Positions 1 through 11,462 of a stretch of 64,000 nt of DNA are shown one piece after another. The translations under genes were made by a program, and so were the position numbers. Source of the stretch: Phialophora verrucosa (lineage: Eukaryota; Ascomycota; Eurotiomycetes; Chaetothyriales; Herpotrichiellaceae); the NCBI GenBank assembly GCA_002099365.1, contig MSED01000004.1:2108001-2172000 (forward strand). The letters run 5' to 3'. The notes beneath the pieces are model-generated. The model had not been told where the DNA came from and searched no databases. It was given only the letters and a program-made list of their open reading frames with translations. Position 1 is the first letter of the stretch; every line of letters begins with the position of its first letter.

Positions 1-3000
1 AGCCGTGCCACCGCCGAGGCTCCAATTCGAAGTGCCAATGGCATTATACAACTCTTTGAGATGGCCATGAGTGTCTTCCGTCAGGAATGGAACAGCATCC
101 TTTTGAGCATTTGCAATATCCTGTAAGTGCTCGAGCGCATGGATGTGTTTGGAAGTTAGGCCTTTGGCTATGGCCTCGTGACACGCATCCTGTAACTGTT
201 GCTGCTCCTGAACGGTTTCAACAGTGATAAACGGCATCTGGATGGAAGTAAGATTAACGTTGTGGAAGCTTAAAAAAGGGGTGACAAGGGTGACAAGATG
301 GGTCGACATACATAGACTGCCATCCTCCGGCCCAGCAGATGGCCAAACTCGTCACTTCCGACGCCCGCGTCCTGTGGAGGAATGCTCCAGGCCCCCTTAT
401 TGCTGTGGTTCTTACCTGTTCTTGACTTCTCAATCTGTATGGGCAATCATCAGATGCAGCGGCATGAGGTTGGGGATGGAGGCCTGAGGCGTACCCGAAC
501 GTCCGTAAACATGAAACGAGATTGCGGTCTTCCTACATGTTCGCGACGATTGGCCTCCGTAAATTTCTGCAGCGACCAGCATTCTTTTTCCTGCTTGGTT
601 TGGTAACAGATGCGCTTCATGAGGTCCTTTGTCGGTCAACAAGTTGTTCCTGCCGCAACGCCGTGGAGCCAACGTACCTGAACCCATTTCCACTACAAGA
701 AACTGGTTTAGCAGATTTCCACATGAACAGTAGGAGTGTTCCCAAACTTACATTGTTTGCGGGCAAGTGTATCCATCTGAAACAGTGAGAGTTGTGCATC
801 GCGGGATGATCTTCGACGGTCTGCCGCGCATCCTCCATGATTTTATTTGGCCCGAGATCTGGATTGTAGATGACGTCGTATATTGAGCGGCCGTTCATCT
901 CCAGGGGATACATTCCTCCGTCATGCTGATAGAAATCAACCATGCAGGCGTTGAACCGTTTGCAAGCGGCCTCGAAAGGTGCCAGTTTGAGCTGTGGCTT
1001 GCTCGACCACACGCTTAGCGGCCTTTCCCTGGAATACCATCGCGGTGTAGGCTGCGGATCGCTCAAGAGCTTGTCAAGCTCTCGAGACTTCGTCGGACGC
1101 TGAGACGAAGCAAGAGGACCTGCACCCTTGATCAACATGAGCCGCACGATATCAGCGTCACCAAAGGCAACTGCCCAATCCAAAGGCTGGAAGCCCTGTG
1201 TATCCACACCATTCCGTGGGTGCATGTGCTGGATGAGTACCTGGACGATCGAGAAATGGCCGTTGCGGGCTGCCGCCCGCGCCGCTCTCAAGCAACGATC
1301 GTACGACCTTTCGGAGCGGTGATAATATGCGTCCAATGATGGATGTCTGAGCAGGAGACTGACGATGTCGTCGTGACCGCCAAGAGCCGCCCAGAAAAGT
1401 GCGATTTCTTTCGGCGCCGATGGCATTTGTTCGCCCTTGATAGTGGTGCTGCCGCGTCTCTCGACCTTTGTTTGCTCTTGCCGGTCTATCTCTTCAACGA
1501 AATATACCGGCACAGCATCCAAAACCCTTTTGACAGTCTCGATATGCCCGTTTCGTGAAGCCCAGCGCACAATCATCTGCCAACTTGTGTGGCTGGAATA
1601 ATCGGTCCAGGAGATATTGTCCAGGACTTCCGTGAGGACGCGATTCACGCTCTTCCTAGCTTGTTGGTCCATGGGAGCCCATGCAGTTTCATACTGGACG
1701 GGGACGTCGGCTTCGTGTTTGACCATGAGCTCGATGATGCCTGATTCCGGATTTGGCGTGAGAGCAGCTGTTGTGAATGCATTTTGCCCTTTAACATCGA
1801 CTAGGGCAATGTCACCTGGACTCATTCGATCCAAGAGGCGCCCGGTGACATCGACGTCTCCAATAGCTGCTGCAATATGCAAAGCAGTCTCCCCGTAATG
1901 GTTTCTGGCAGCGATGGCAGCAGGGTTCATTTTCAGCAGTAATTTCTTGAGAGTGTAAGGCCGCTTCTTTCTTGCAGCGAGATGCAACGCAGTCTCTCCG
2001 TCGTGGTTCTGAAAGCATATGGCCATGTCGCTCATGAAATTGATCAGCCGCTCCTGGAGCTTGGAGGAGCCATCCTCTATGGCCCGGTGCAATGCCGTGG
2101 AACCATCGTTGGATTGAACTTCGAGGATCTTGCCAATTTGCGGTATTTTGGTGAGCGCATCCAATAGATCGTCTCGTTTCATCCGCGCCATCAAGTGGAG
2201 GATCGTTTCGCCCTGCTTCGTTGGAGCTGCTACAACACCTGCGTCGAGGTTATCCAGGAAAAGGCCGACCACCTTCGAGGATCCCCTCTTCTTCTTGGAA
2301 GACACGGCTAGATGCAAGGCAGTAGAGCCGTCTGCAAGTGTCCAGGCAAGGATCTCTTGAGTCAAGGGCATACCACCAGATCTTGCTGGCTTTTGAGACT
2401 GGGGCATCCCTTGGTCGATAACCTGGGCCATTACGCCTTCGGCAGCATCTTTTGATGGAGCCTCTTCTTCCGTTGTCCTCGATTCCGAGTCACTACCAGC
2501 TTGAGTCTGCGTCCAGGTTTTGAGCATTGTCTGGATTGCCTCATGCTGCCCCTGCTCAGCTGCACAATGTAGAACGGTGTAACCATTGTTGGTTGTTGTA
2601 TTAGTCGCAGCACCGGCACGCCATAACAAGTCCATGATTTTCGTGTTGCCTCTTAAAGCTGCAGAGTGCAATGGCCGCTTGCCGCTGTGGCTGATAACGT
2701 TGGGTTCCGCACCTGCCTTCAGCAACATTTCCACTGTATCTTTGTGTCCATCTCTTGCGGCATGGTGGAGCGCCGTCTTACCTTCGTCCGTGAAAGCCGT
2801 CAAGCTGCTCTGTTGGTCCTCTTTATCTACGATATGTTCCCATATCATTTGCGCTATGGCCGGCTTCTTCCGTTTTGCGGCTAGGTGCAGAGGCGAAAAG
2901 GAAGCAATGTTGGAGACCATCACTTTCGCGCCTTTCTCGAGGAGAATTCGCACCACTTCGACGGACTGAGCGCGAATTCCATCGTATAAGGCTGTTTCTT

Positions 3001-3399
3001 TGGCCTTGTTCCGCATTTCGAGATAGCCAGAGTCGCAGCGAGCCTCCAACAGAACGGCCAGCACGGGGACATTGCCCAAGCGAGCCGCCCAGTGGAGCTC
3101 TGTGTCGTTCTCTCCATCCCGATGATTGCCCAGATTCGCGTCAAGAGTAGGGATGCGCAAGAACCGTTTCAAGAGGTCATGATCTTCGCATCTGACAGTC
3201 CAGTAGATGGCTGTCTCCTTTCCTGTGTGTAGACTCTTGCACGCTTCATTCGCCGAAACTCGTGGACGTTGCTTGCACAGCTCTTGATCTCTCTCCGTCA
3301 GCTTTTGCTCAAGCTGCGTTATCAGATCTTCAACCGCTTCATCTTCTATATACGTTAGATGGCGCAGTTAACCCTGGTGACTGACCACGTACCTGCCAT
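1..3399 (-). CDS. Large ankyrin-repeat protein, runs off the left edge
   Basis: The gene reads leftward. My model has six exons in the window: 3399-3393, 3345-752, 692-678, 566-495, 434-312 and 237-1. All splice junctions after exon 1 fall between codons, and about 1016 codons are visible without a stop. Exon 1 is only ATGGCAG, followed by a GTACGT donor; the acceptor is preceded by CTAAC. Residues about 60-740 are mostly ankyrin repeats (many copies of the type G.TALHLAA...G). After them comes the motif RWIHLPANNWKWVQ. From memory this motif occurs in fungal ankyrin proteins with a CorA-like C-terminal region; that region would lie beyond the window. The last exons give LLGRRMAVY joined to MPFITVETVQ. 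Ankyrin arrays are protein-binding scaffolds and no enzyme motif is visible. If exon 2 is read through instead, the frame stops at 617. The microexon and the 111-nt intron at 567-677 are the weakest points. Confidence 0.75.
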
Positions 3400-4782
3400 T
3401 TCGAAACAATGGCGCGCTTGCTTATCGGCGAGTCAAGCAGAAACGCTAAGCGAACACGCGGAATTGTCAACAAACGACCAATGTCGCCCGCGGAGCTGAG
3501 ATCTTAGTACGCAGTAGCAGGTCTCAGTCAACAACAGTTTCCAGTGCAAAGGGGATGGGAGTTGGAGGTTACGCCAGTGCAAAGAGGTACATTTTTGCCA
3601 TCGATACCGAGTCACAAGTCAGATAGCATGTTCAATGCAGACAGATGGCAGATAGCCTCAAGTCGGCTGCAGGCTCCCATATTGGCAAGGGTGGAATGGC
3701 TGCGGCTAGATTCCACGGGTAGGTCAGATCGCCGATAGTGGTTGTGGTCTGCCTCGTTCCAAGCAGGTTCAGCTGCAGACGCCAGACGGAGGGAGAAAGA
3801 GTTCATCCGTAACTATCGACGATCTGCAGCTTGAGGCAGAGGTGTAGGAACCTTGGTAGTACGCCACAGTCATGCATGCATCAGGCTGCGCAGGGAGGCC
3901 CTACGAAGTCGCAATGTACATTGTTGACGTGAATCTGAGCCAATGATAGCAAGACACGACTTGTCCAATGCTCCTATCGTCAAGAAGCATGCTAGCAGCT
4001 GCAAGTGACGAGACTAGAGCGTTGGAGGGGAAAGTCTTCCAGAGCCGTACGGAGGGGGCTTGCGTTCGTTGGACCATTCTTGATGCGCCATCATGCAGAC
4101 ACGACTCGTCTTCAGCCGCACGAGGCAGAATCGTCTAAGGCTGCCGCTCCTTCCGAGACCAAGCGGGGTCAGGCATCCTGAGGCAACCAGAGAAGACGAC
4201 GAAAGGTACGATTTAAAGCAGAGTGTGAGAGGCGCCGCGATGAGATGAAAGGCAGCAGGGGAAAACAGTGAAGGGCTAGGGGTGTGACTGGGAAGGTTCT
4301 CCGAGAGTCTATGGACGCCGCCAAGGGGCGTAAAAAGGACGTTTAGGACGCACTTGTAATACAATATTACCATAGGCACTCATAATTATACGGTTGCCTC
4401 ATGAGGTTAAGAGAATCAATCAACCTTCATACTTCTCAATCTGACAGGAAAGCACCGTGGAATGGACCTGCAACACGAACAGAAGGAACTATCTAGGATA
4501 TCCTAATAGGCCGACTCCATTCAACCTTGAAGGACATCGACACACTCAGGAACTCATGTTCGCTATCGAAACAGGGCAGTTTCCAGATATGGTACCTCTC
4601 GGGGTAACCGAAAACATGTGCATGCAATATTCGTGACTCGAAAGACACATCTGGTTGATATGGTCCTCAAGTACTGATGGTTCAAGGGAAAGGAATGCGC
4701 CGAGGTACTGCAAGCTTTTCAGTCATTGGCATGCTTAACGTGGCATCGGCCGGAAGGTACCTGAGCGCGGTTGGAGGTCTTC
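3400..4782. other. Intergenic, no gene seen
   Basis: This stretch lies upstream of the ankyrin gene and downstream of the small gene at 4783. Short open frames exist on both strands but show no protein-like composition, splice structure or recognisable motif. I see no repeat or RNA gene. Confidence 0.5.
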
Positions 4783-5333
4783 TCAGATGAGAACCTTACT
4801 GGTGAGGTCGTGGTGAGTGCGCGCTCCAGCTTCTCTTTCCATGTCAAATGCGTGCTTGTCAAACTGCAGTCTGGTATGGAGTTTGGACTGACAGCTAACG
4901 CTCTGCCGTCCTTCGAGTTCGAAGCTGACGAGTGTGCCGTCTAAGAAGGTGCAGTTTGGGCATTGATCGTGAAGCCGCTCTCTCCTAAGGTCATCGACGA
5001 CTATTTGCAGCCGAGGGTCCACTTCGACTGAATGTTCGATATATGAGCAATATGCGTCCACATTCACAGCTCTATCAGAGTTGATTAAGAAGTTGTTGAC
5101 GTCTGCCCAGGAGTTCATGGTCTTGACCTGTGTGCAAGAGCTTAAGCAATGCGAATGGTGAGACTGACCTCCAGGTCGCGTATTGTCCGACAATTATAGA
5201 CGCGTTCGTCCTCCACCGACGATGCATCGCTTCTGTCGCCTGAAGCACCTCCGCCCATGTCCAGGTGCGCATCACCGTTTTCCAACGAGGAGAAGCGGGC
5301 TCCTCGCTCACTTGTAGACCGGCCCGACCTCAT
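4783..5333 (-). CDS. Small two-exon gene, unknown function
   Basis: Exon 1 is 5333-5169 (start MRSGRSTSERG) and exon 2 is 5127-4783. They are joined across a 41-nt GT..AG intron, giving DLE followed by VKTMNSWADVNNF and about 169 residues in all. The second exon has the look of a real soluble protein: a predicted helical start, then a CPNC pair, an ELEGRQSVSCQSK stretch and an acidic-basic tail. I do not recognise the family. The intron is close to the lower length limit for ascomycetes, and the N-terminus may lie in a further upstream exon, because a possible acceptor (CCCTACAG) sits before the chosen ATG. The next gene on the left shares its strand but is more than 1 kb away. Confidence 0.5.
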
Positions 5334-5757
5334 CTTCCGACGTGGATATGCCCTTAGGCCTGTAGGGATCACGGTATACCCCTTTCTTCTGTTATGTGTG
5401 GACGACCAAGCTCAAAACTAAATGCGATCTGAAGAGGTCGTGAAGCTGAATCCGCCGGTGCCCAGCCCCTGAGTTTGGGCGTTACATTAACCAATGGGAC
5501 GAAAACACATGCTTCGTGGCGCATTGGCTATTGGAGCCTCACTTGAGTACGAATTGCTGTCCACTGCGAGTCTAGTCATGGTGCGCCTGGCCAAACTTGA
5601 AAGGGGAAGACAGAAGCTATGAACCCGAATAGGTAAAAGACCAAATGGAGCAAGGAACAAAATCATTTCAGTCTCATGCTAAAATAGTCGACCGAGCACC
5701 TCACAGCCTCGTCACCTTGTATCTTTGCATTATTCGTATCCTTGAAATTGGACGGAG
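5334..5757. other. Intergenic spacer
   Basis: This is the 3' flank of the carboxylesterase gene and the 5' flank of the small gene at 4783-5333. I see no coding signal, repeat or RNA gene. Confidence 0.5.
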
Positions 5758-7624
5758 TCATCGGCCGTAGACGGAAATAAACCGATCTGAGATATACTGG
5801 ATGCCCTCAGCTCGGTAGTAGTCGGGCTCGAGGTAGAGCAGGTTCGTGACATTCGCATCGAAGACGATATTCTGAGGATTGTTCAGAGTATACACGGGCC
5901 AACGAACGGATGTAGCTATTGCGTCGTGGTGAGCAAGGCAATACACAATTGTGGCAGAGTGAAACATACCGTTGTTCGTGTTCGGATCTCCATCTGCGAT
6001 GAAGCTGATCCACATGCGGCTCATGGTCGTCGCCAACCTTTGATAAGTTTGCGGCTTATTCTCGAACGGATCCAAGGCCACCGAGTTGTTGTATCCCAGC
6101 CCTTCCAGGTTCTGGGAAGATTCATTAGCTCGAATCGTTATTGACGCAGCACCAGCAATACTTCTGAATCCATGGTACCACTTTCCGCAGACGGAGGTGA
6201 CTTACGTGGAAGACAAAAGCAACCTCCTGGAAATGTGTGGCGCCCGACGAGGGAGGTTGACCGTTGACTAAGACATTGAAACGGTAGCTCCAACTGCTGA
6301 TGTTGTTGGCTGCGTAGACTTGCGAGATTAGGCGTCGCGACGCATGTTGGCGCAGATCACCCACGTAAGCCGCTGCACGTTTCCACTGTACACCTAGCGA
6401 AGCATTATTTGGGGGCGGACGACCTGACAGAGTGGCTGGTATGCCAATGGCAGGGATATCAGGGTACAGAGCCGCAATCGTGGCTGCAGTGGCATTGTCC
6501 GGTCCCGCTGACATCACGCTGGCCAGGAATTGTTCTGTGGTGTTGATCCCTTTCGGCGCAAAGCTCGTTCCTTCGTCTGAATTTCGGCCGTGGAGTAGGG
6601 GGACCTTGACAAACTTGCCGTCGAGCAGTTGCCGAGTTCCTGTGGCAATGGCAAAGTCGTTGTCGACCACCAAGCCCCAGTAAGGCACGGAGGCTGTCAC
6701 ACTGCTGTTCAGAACAGCGTTGAGAGCAGCGATGGGCACCTTACGGAGACATGCCAGCGTGTCGGAGGCGGAACTGCAGTTTGTGGCCTGAGTGATATTG
6801 TTGTAGTACTTGTCCCAGGTGGAAGCGTTGGTTTGGCGAGCAGAGTTGATGTGTCCGCCACTTTCTTGGATCGTGCCGCGGAAGAGGTTATCGTCCCTGC
6901 CACCGTAGGCCAGCAGTTGCGCGCCCACCGACCCTGCTCCAGCACTCTCACCCCAGATTGTCACTTTCGCAGGGTCTCCGCCAAAGGCCGCAATGTTCTC
7001 TTGAATCCAATGTAGTGCGAGTCGCTGGTCCCGGTATCCTATGTTTGTGACACCCTCCTTCAACGCAGCTGACCCAAAGAGAAATCCGAATGCTTGCAGG
7101 CGGTAATTTAGACTGACGCCAATGAATGGCTTGCCCATCTGGACAGACTGCTGTACAATGAAGGAGAGGTTGTAACGCGGATCCAAGCTACTGCCCATGT
7201 ATGCTCCGCCGCCATAAATCCATACCCCGACAGGTAGTTGGGCATTGGGCTTCGTCCCTGTTGGACGGACCACATTGATGGTGAGGCAGTCCTCGCTCAG
7301 TGGGTTCCCCAGCACCCAATCGTCGGAGCCATATCCGTAGCACGCATAGCCATATTCAGTTGCATTCTTGGTGTCTGTCCAGGTCGTGTTTAGCGACACC
7401 GGGTTACGGAAACGAAGGTCGCCAATGGGTGGTTGCGCGAAAGGCATTCCCAAGAAGAAGTCTTGACCGTAAGTCGGGTTCTGGGTGCCATGATAGCTTC
7501 CGTTTTTCAAAGTCACGCTTGGAGGGCCACTTTGACGAGTGATCAAGACACTGGAGGATGTGTCTGAGAAGAAAAGAAGTGCAAAAGGGAATAACAAGGA
7601 GAACCTGCGAAGAAACCAAGCCAT
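5758..7624 (-). CDS. Secreted type-B carboxylesterase/lipase
   Basis: Three exons (7624-6206, 6111-5970, 5915-5758) give 572 residues, the usual length for fungal type-B carboxylesterases (alpha/beta hydrolase fold). The N-terminus MAWFLRRFSLLFPFALLFF is a signal peptide, so the enzyme is probably secreted. The visible motifs are EDCLTINV near residue 111, the oxyanion loop YGGGAYMG near 137, the nucleophile Ser227 in GESAGAG, an acidic residue in GRNSDEGTSF, and the catalytic His in GATHFQEVAFVF. Several Asn-X-Ser/Thr sites are present. The second intron is 54 nt and in frame, so it can be misread as coding; removing it gives GDPNTNNATSVRWPVY, which fits the family. The substrate cannot be told: lipids, aromatic esters and mycotoxin esters are all possible for this family. 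Confidence 0.92.
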
Positions 7625-8454
7625 CTTTGACTCGCTCGTTCGTCAGACACTGGACCCGGTCAAAGTTGGACGAGGTCAGTAAGCAAGGCACAGCAGATAA
7701 TGGTACTTATACCCTTTTCTCGGCGTTTCGCCCTCCCAGTCACTTCTCCGACTTCTGGACTGATCATCGATAGGGACACCACAATGGGATGACACTGGCC
7801 GAAGAAGCCGCCGTCCACTGCAGGCGGATTGCCGGCATCTTTATGACTCGCGCAGATCAACAAAAAAGGTGCGGGGAAGGGGGATACTAACGCCAGAGCA
7901 GCTATACAAAGCCAGTATTGGACCGTTGGTGGTTGTAGTGTAACGTGGGATTGTGGGGAAAGCTTCGAAAGCTTCGAGAGCTTCTACAAGGGATCGTGGT
8001 TGTCCGAACGAGGTCACCGCACGGCATACCGTCCCGTCCAATTGAGAAATTGGGTGTGTGGTGGCCCTCAGGTTCACTGGCAAGTTGTCAGTGTGTTGCA
8101 TTTGTAGCCTTTGTGGTCGAAGGGAGGATACACAAACAAAAGACGAGTTCCGGGTATCTGTTCGGCGCAGCTTCCCCATTAGGATAAGAAAAGGCGTAAA
8201 ATCCCGTTTTGGATGAGACGAAGCAGAGCGCAGTTTGAGGTGAATCCCATGCCTGACAAGAACATGAGGACTACCCCGTACATGGCCGCATTCGGGAAGA
8301 AGAACAGTGAGCTTGCAGTGAAGGCTCCGAGCCACGTGCTCAACGTGTTAGTAGCCTGATGACATTTTCGACGCGCTTGAAGGGGAGGCAGCGGTGAGAG
8401 ACGCGTCGTGCAAAGACCGAGACGAGCGGAGACACAGAAGGGAGGCAGATAAGA
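7625..8454. promoter_or_regulatory. Shared upstream region of carboxylesterase and MED1
   Basis: The 830 bp between two divergent start codons must hold both promoters. No clear protein-coding gene is visible. A minus-strand frame at 8179-8502 has a hydrophobic stretch but overlaps the MED1 start and was not accepted. No individual factor site is claimed. Confidence 0.4.
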
Positions 8455-10560
8455 ATGGCTACACCGACCAGAACCCAGGCTGTCTCTACTCCCAAACCTC
8501 ACCTCTCCACTCCCAATAGACTGATGGCTTCGCCGCGACCTGGCACCTCGGGCACCTCGAGCCGCCCTCTTGCCTACAAGTCACCGGCTGTCAAGACACC
8601 AGCCTCCCTTCATGGCCATCACGTCAGTGTGTCCTCACAGCCCTCCTCTACCCCCCTAGCCGGTGGCGCGATACATGACGACCTCCTAGCTCTCAACTCC
8701 CCTGCTGCGGCCCTGATGAACTCGCTAGGCACGACAGGATTGACACCGCTGGGCAGCGCTGCGGACGGCTTGGGCATTACAGCCAATATACCCGGTGGCC
8801 CAGTGAGGGCTACTACTGCCCCTGTGAACCCAGAAGTCGAGCGCCAGCATCGGGCGCAGCTCGTCTTGGAGACTCTGAAACGTCGCGTTGGAGGCCACGG
8901 CATCACTCGCGAAGGTGTGGAAAGAATTGCTCAGCTACAGGGCTTCACTACTCTCTGGGACGATGACAACCTGACAATTGCGGGCAACTGTGTCGATCTC
9001 GAGGTGAATTTCGAAGCGGGCGGCAGGGACAACGTTAGGGACGTGAGTCTTAAGCTCAACATTTCGGAAACTGTAACCGAAAGCGAGGAACCTCAATTCC
9101 AAGAACAAGGCACCCAGATCATTAAGGGCAATCTTCACAGTGTGGCCGTCATCAATGGTGTGTCGCAGTGGAGAAGCCTTGACGCATTTACCTCCAATCT
9201 GGAGTACCTCAGTCAACTCGATAGAATCGAAACTGGGTCTCCTTGCTTCAATGCTGTGGGAGGTCTGTACCATACGTTTCGGCAGATTTGGGATGCTGAG
9301 AAGGCTAGATTTTCAGGACGAAGTGCTTGGCAGCACCTAAGACAGAGCACTGTGGGCAGACCTGTAATGGACCGGAAGCCCCGGTTAGGATTGGCATTGG
9401 ACTATTGGGCGTCCGGCCAAGACCCGGGCCAGCCAGCTGATGCAGCAGGAGACGATGTGGCTGATGAGGGTGCGGATCTATACACGGCGCATATTTCTTG
9501 CCAGGCCGGCTTGCCCTCGACTGCCATCATGGAGAAATGGCTTTCGGACAGTGTTCTAGTCGAGGACACCGATGCAATACTGGGAGGCGACACGGTGAAG
9601 GCAAAACCGGACTGGAGGATCCCTGCTCATGATCCGGAAGCTCTCCTAGCGAAGCCAGACAACGACGGGACGGCGGAGGAGAAACCAACAGATACGCCGC
9701 CTAACATATTGGACTTGCACTTCTATTGTGACTTGGCCCCCGAGGTCTACCTGCCCCTCAATGTCGCCGCCAACCTGAATGTGGAGATCACCATGGTCAA
9801 CATTGACCAGGAGTCCACGTTGACCTATGAAGCGGCGCTACATAAGCACGCCAATGCTACAGACATCGATGGCAAGGGGAGCGTCTCTGCAGAAAGATGG
9901 CCGAGATGCTTACCTGTGTCGGACGACGCGAACCCACACCGTGTGCGGAAGCATTCCTATGCTCTGTATTCCACCCAGAACGCTCCGGCTCTGTGGTGTC
10001 TCCCGGTCAAACATCTCAACTTTACCCACCCCAAGCAGATTGCCGCCGCCTTGCCAACCCTCCGACAGTATGTTGTTCTCTGGCGCATCTTGCGGAGTCT
10101 TGTTGAGTATAGCGGTGAAGGAGAGGCAAAGAGCTCAGGGCAAAGTTCGCTAAAGCGCAGCAGTTCAGATTCACCAGCGCGGCCGCTAAAGCGCACCAAC
10201 AAGAAGACACCAAGCTTCCAGCTCGAGAACCTTTTTAAAATGACTGGCGCACTGAGCACTGAGGAACCCTTGCCCATTGACTTGACGCTCGACATTCTCT
10301 CAGACATCTCAAAGGCAAGACTCGATATTTATATTCCATTGGTCGGGTCGCGATCACGACAGCAGAAGAGCTCGTTCATCTTCTTAGGCTTAAGCATCTG
10401 TCAGGGCGGAGTGATCGAAGCCCGCGATCTACGTGGATTACCCGCGTCACTTGCTGATGCATCGAATATCCGGTCGAAGGTGGTCCGCATTCTGGAAGCA
10501 ACGGAAGATATCGGCTTGACAGTCGAATGGCTACTGGAGCAAGTTGCTGTACATTCATGA
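8455..10560 (+). CDS. med1: Mediator complex subunit 1
   Basis: A single exon encodes 701 residues. The first 120 residues are low-complexity, rich in Ser, Thr, Pro and Ala. The Med1 region then starts with LVLETLKRRVGGHGITREGV and continues with GFTTLWDDDNLTIAGNCVDLEVNFEAGG, as in fungal Med1 proteins (two stretches quoted separately here because they are adjacent). Med1 sits in the middle module of Mediator, the complex that couples transcription factors to RNA polymerase II in the nucleus. A Ser/Lys/Arg-rich insert near residues 560-585 could act as a nuclear localisation signal. The start is the first ATG of the frame. The gene diverges from the carboxylesterase. Confidence 0.85.
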   Translation: MATPTRTQAVSTPKPHLSTPNRLMASPRPGTSGTSSRPLAYKSPAVKTPASLHGHHVSVSSQPSSTPLAGGAIHDDLLALNSPAAALMNSLGTTGLTPLGSAADGLGITANIPGGPVRATTAPVNPEVERQHRAQLVLETLKRRVGGHGITREGVERIAQLQGFTTLWDDDNLTIAGNCVDLEVNFEAGGRDNVRDVSLKLNISETVTESEEPQFQEQGTQIIKGNLHSVAVINGVSQWRSLDAFTSNLEYLSQLDRIETGSPCFNAVGGLYHTFRQIWDAEKARFSGRSAWQHLRQSTVGRPVMDRKPRLGLALDYWASGQDPGQPADAAGDDVADEGADLYTAHISCQAGLPSTAIMEKWLSDSVLVEDTDAILGGDTVKAKPDWRIPAHDPEALLAKPDNDGTAEEKPTDTPPNILDLHFYCDLAPEVYLPLNVAANLNVEITMVNIDQESTLTYEAALHKHANATDIDGKGSVSAERWPRCLPVSDDANPHRVRKHSYALYSTQNAPALWCLPVKHLNFTHPKQIAAALPTLRQYVVLWRILRSLVEYSGEGEAKSSGQSSLKRSSSDSPARPLKRTNKKTPSFQLENLFKMTGALSTEEPLPIDLTLDILSDISKARLDIYIPLVGSRSRQQKSSFIFLGLSICQGGVIEARDLRGLPASLADASNIRSKVVRILEATEDIGLTVEWLLEQVAVHS

Positions 10561-11462
10561 GGCGCTGTATCTCTCGTACTGACTTGTCTTTCCCGCGCCG
10601 CCCCTCGGTTTTGATCGTTCCCGACGGTGTCGTTAATTTACCAAGGGTAAGTGTGCAACAAATTTGGATGCTGTGGTATGCATGTAACGAAGTAAACGTA
10701 ACATGCGGTATTCGGTTGCGACACATGCGGTATATGGATGCGACACATGCGAACATCTTCCTAATGATGTTCCTACCATTCATGCACGCGAGCGAGCTGT
10801 CAGTTAAGTCAACAGCAGTCAAAGGACGGGGAACTGGGGCCAGCCAGACACGGAGGTAGATGCAAACTCGGCCTTTCCTGTTAAGGAAATCCGGCACAAA
10901 ATTTCAGCTATCCGCCAGTCATCCGATGGACCCGCCTGAGGCAGCCTTGTCGAACACTTCTGGAACATTTACGGGGTTCCAGGCCATGCTCGTGGGGTAA
11001 ATACGATTCTCGTCGGGGTTGCAGCCGTGCTTGCATGATTCATTGGCGCCGGTCGGGCGATCGTGCTGGCGAATGCATGGGACCAGCGCCACCAGCGTCA
11101 TAGGGATGGCTGTTTTTGGTAATCCGAGCTGATGCTCTCTTCGCCAGGGATGGCAGTGATGCGTCGAGTTTTGAGGAGTCTCCAGGTCCTTCTCCGCACT
11201 ATTGCATGTCATTATTATTCTGATGCAACGGTGCAATCATGAATATGGAGCAATCAGATCAATGCTTGTCCTCGGAGAATATGGGACCCATGGACCCAAG
11301 ATCAAAGTAGTCCCGGTGCCACGGTCTACCTTTCTCGGTCCTACCAAAGCTCTACTGGGTGAACACTGAAAATTTTACTATAAAGGCTGCTATATTCATC
11401 AACGACAGTTTCTCGCTGCTCCGTCGACACAAGCTCGACTGTTTTGCTACAGGCACATCAAC
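10561..11462. other. Spacer between MED1 and the sugar transporter
   Basis: The spacer holds the MED1 3' flank and the transporter promoter. The only coding-like signal is a short minus-strand frame at 10922-11104, listed separately. Confidence 0.4.
10922..11104 (-). CDS. Possible 60-residue protein or terminal exon
   Basis: The frame starts MTLVALVPCIRQHDR, contains a CKHGC motif and ends DKAASGGSIG. By hand count roughly two thirds of its third codon positions are G or C, like real genes nearby and unlike the surrounding spacer. The frame stays open upstream for about 45 more codons without a clear signal peptide. It may be a small gene, the last exon of an unrecognised gene, or chance. 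No family is recognised. Confidence 0.25.

Noticed and set aside
4014..4379. 121-codon minus-strand frame
   Set aside because: Proline/serine/leucine-rich chance frame in a spacer without conservation cues.
5916..5969. Extra coding segment in the carboxylesterase (GMFHSATIVYCLAHHDAI)
   Set aside because: It is an in-frame 54-nt intron with GTATGT and AATAG ends. Removing it restores the family sequence.
8179..8502. Minus-strand frame with a hydrophobic stretch (AMYGVVLMFLSGMGF) overlapping the MED1 start
   Set aside because: It overlaps the confident MED1 5' end on the other strand and has no upstream ATG context or recognised family. A small membrane protein gene is possible but unsupported.
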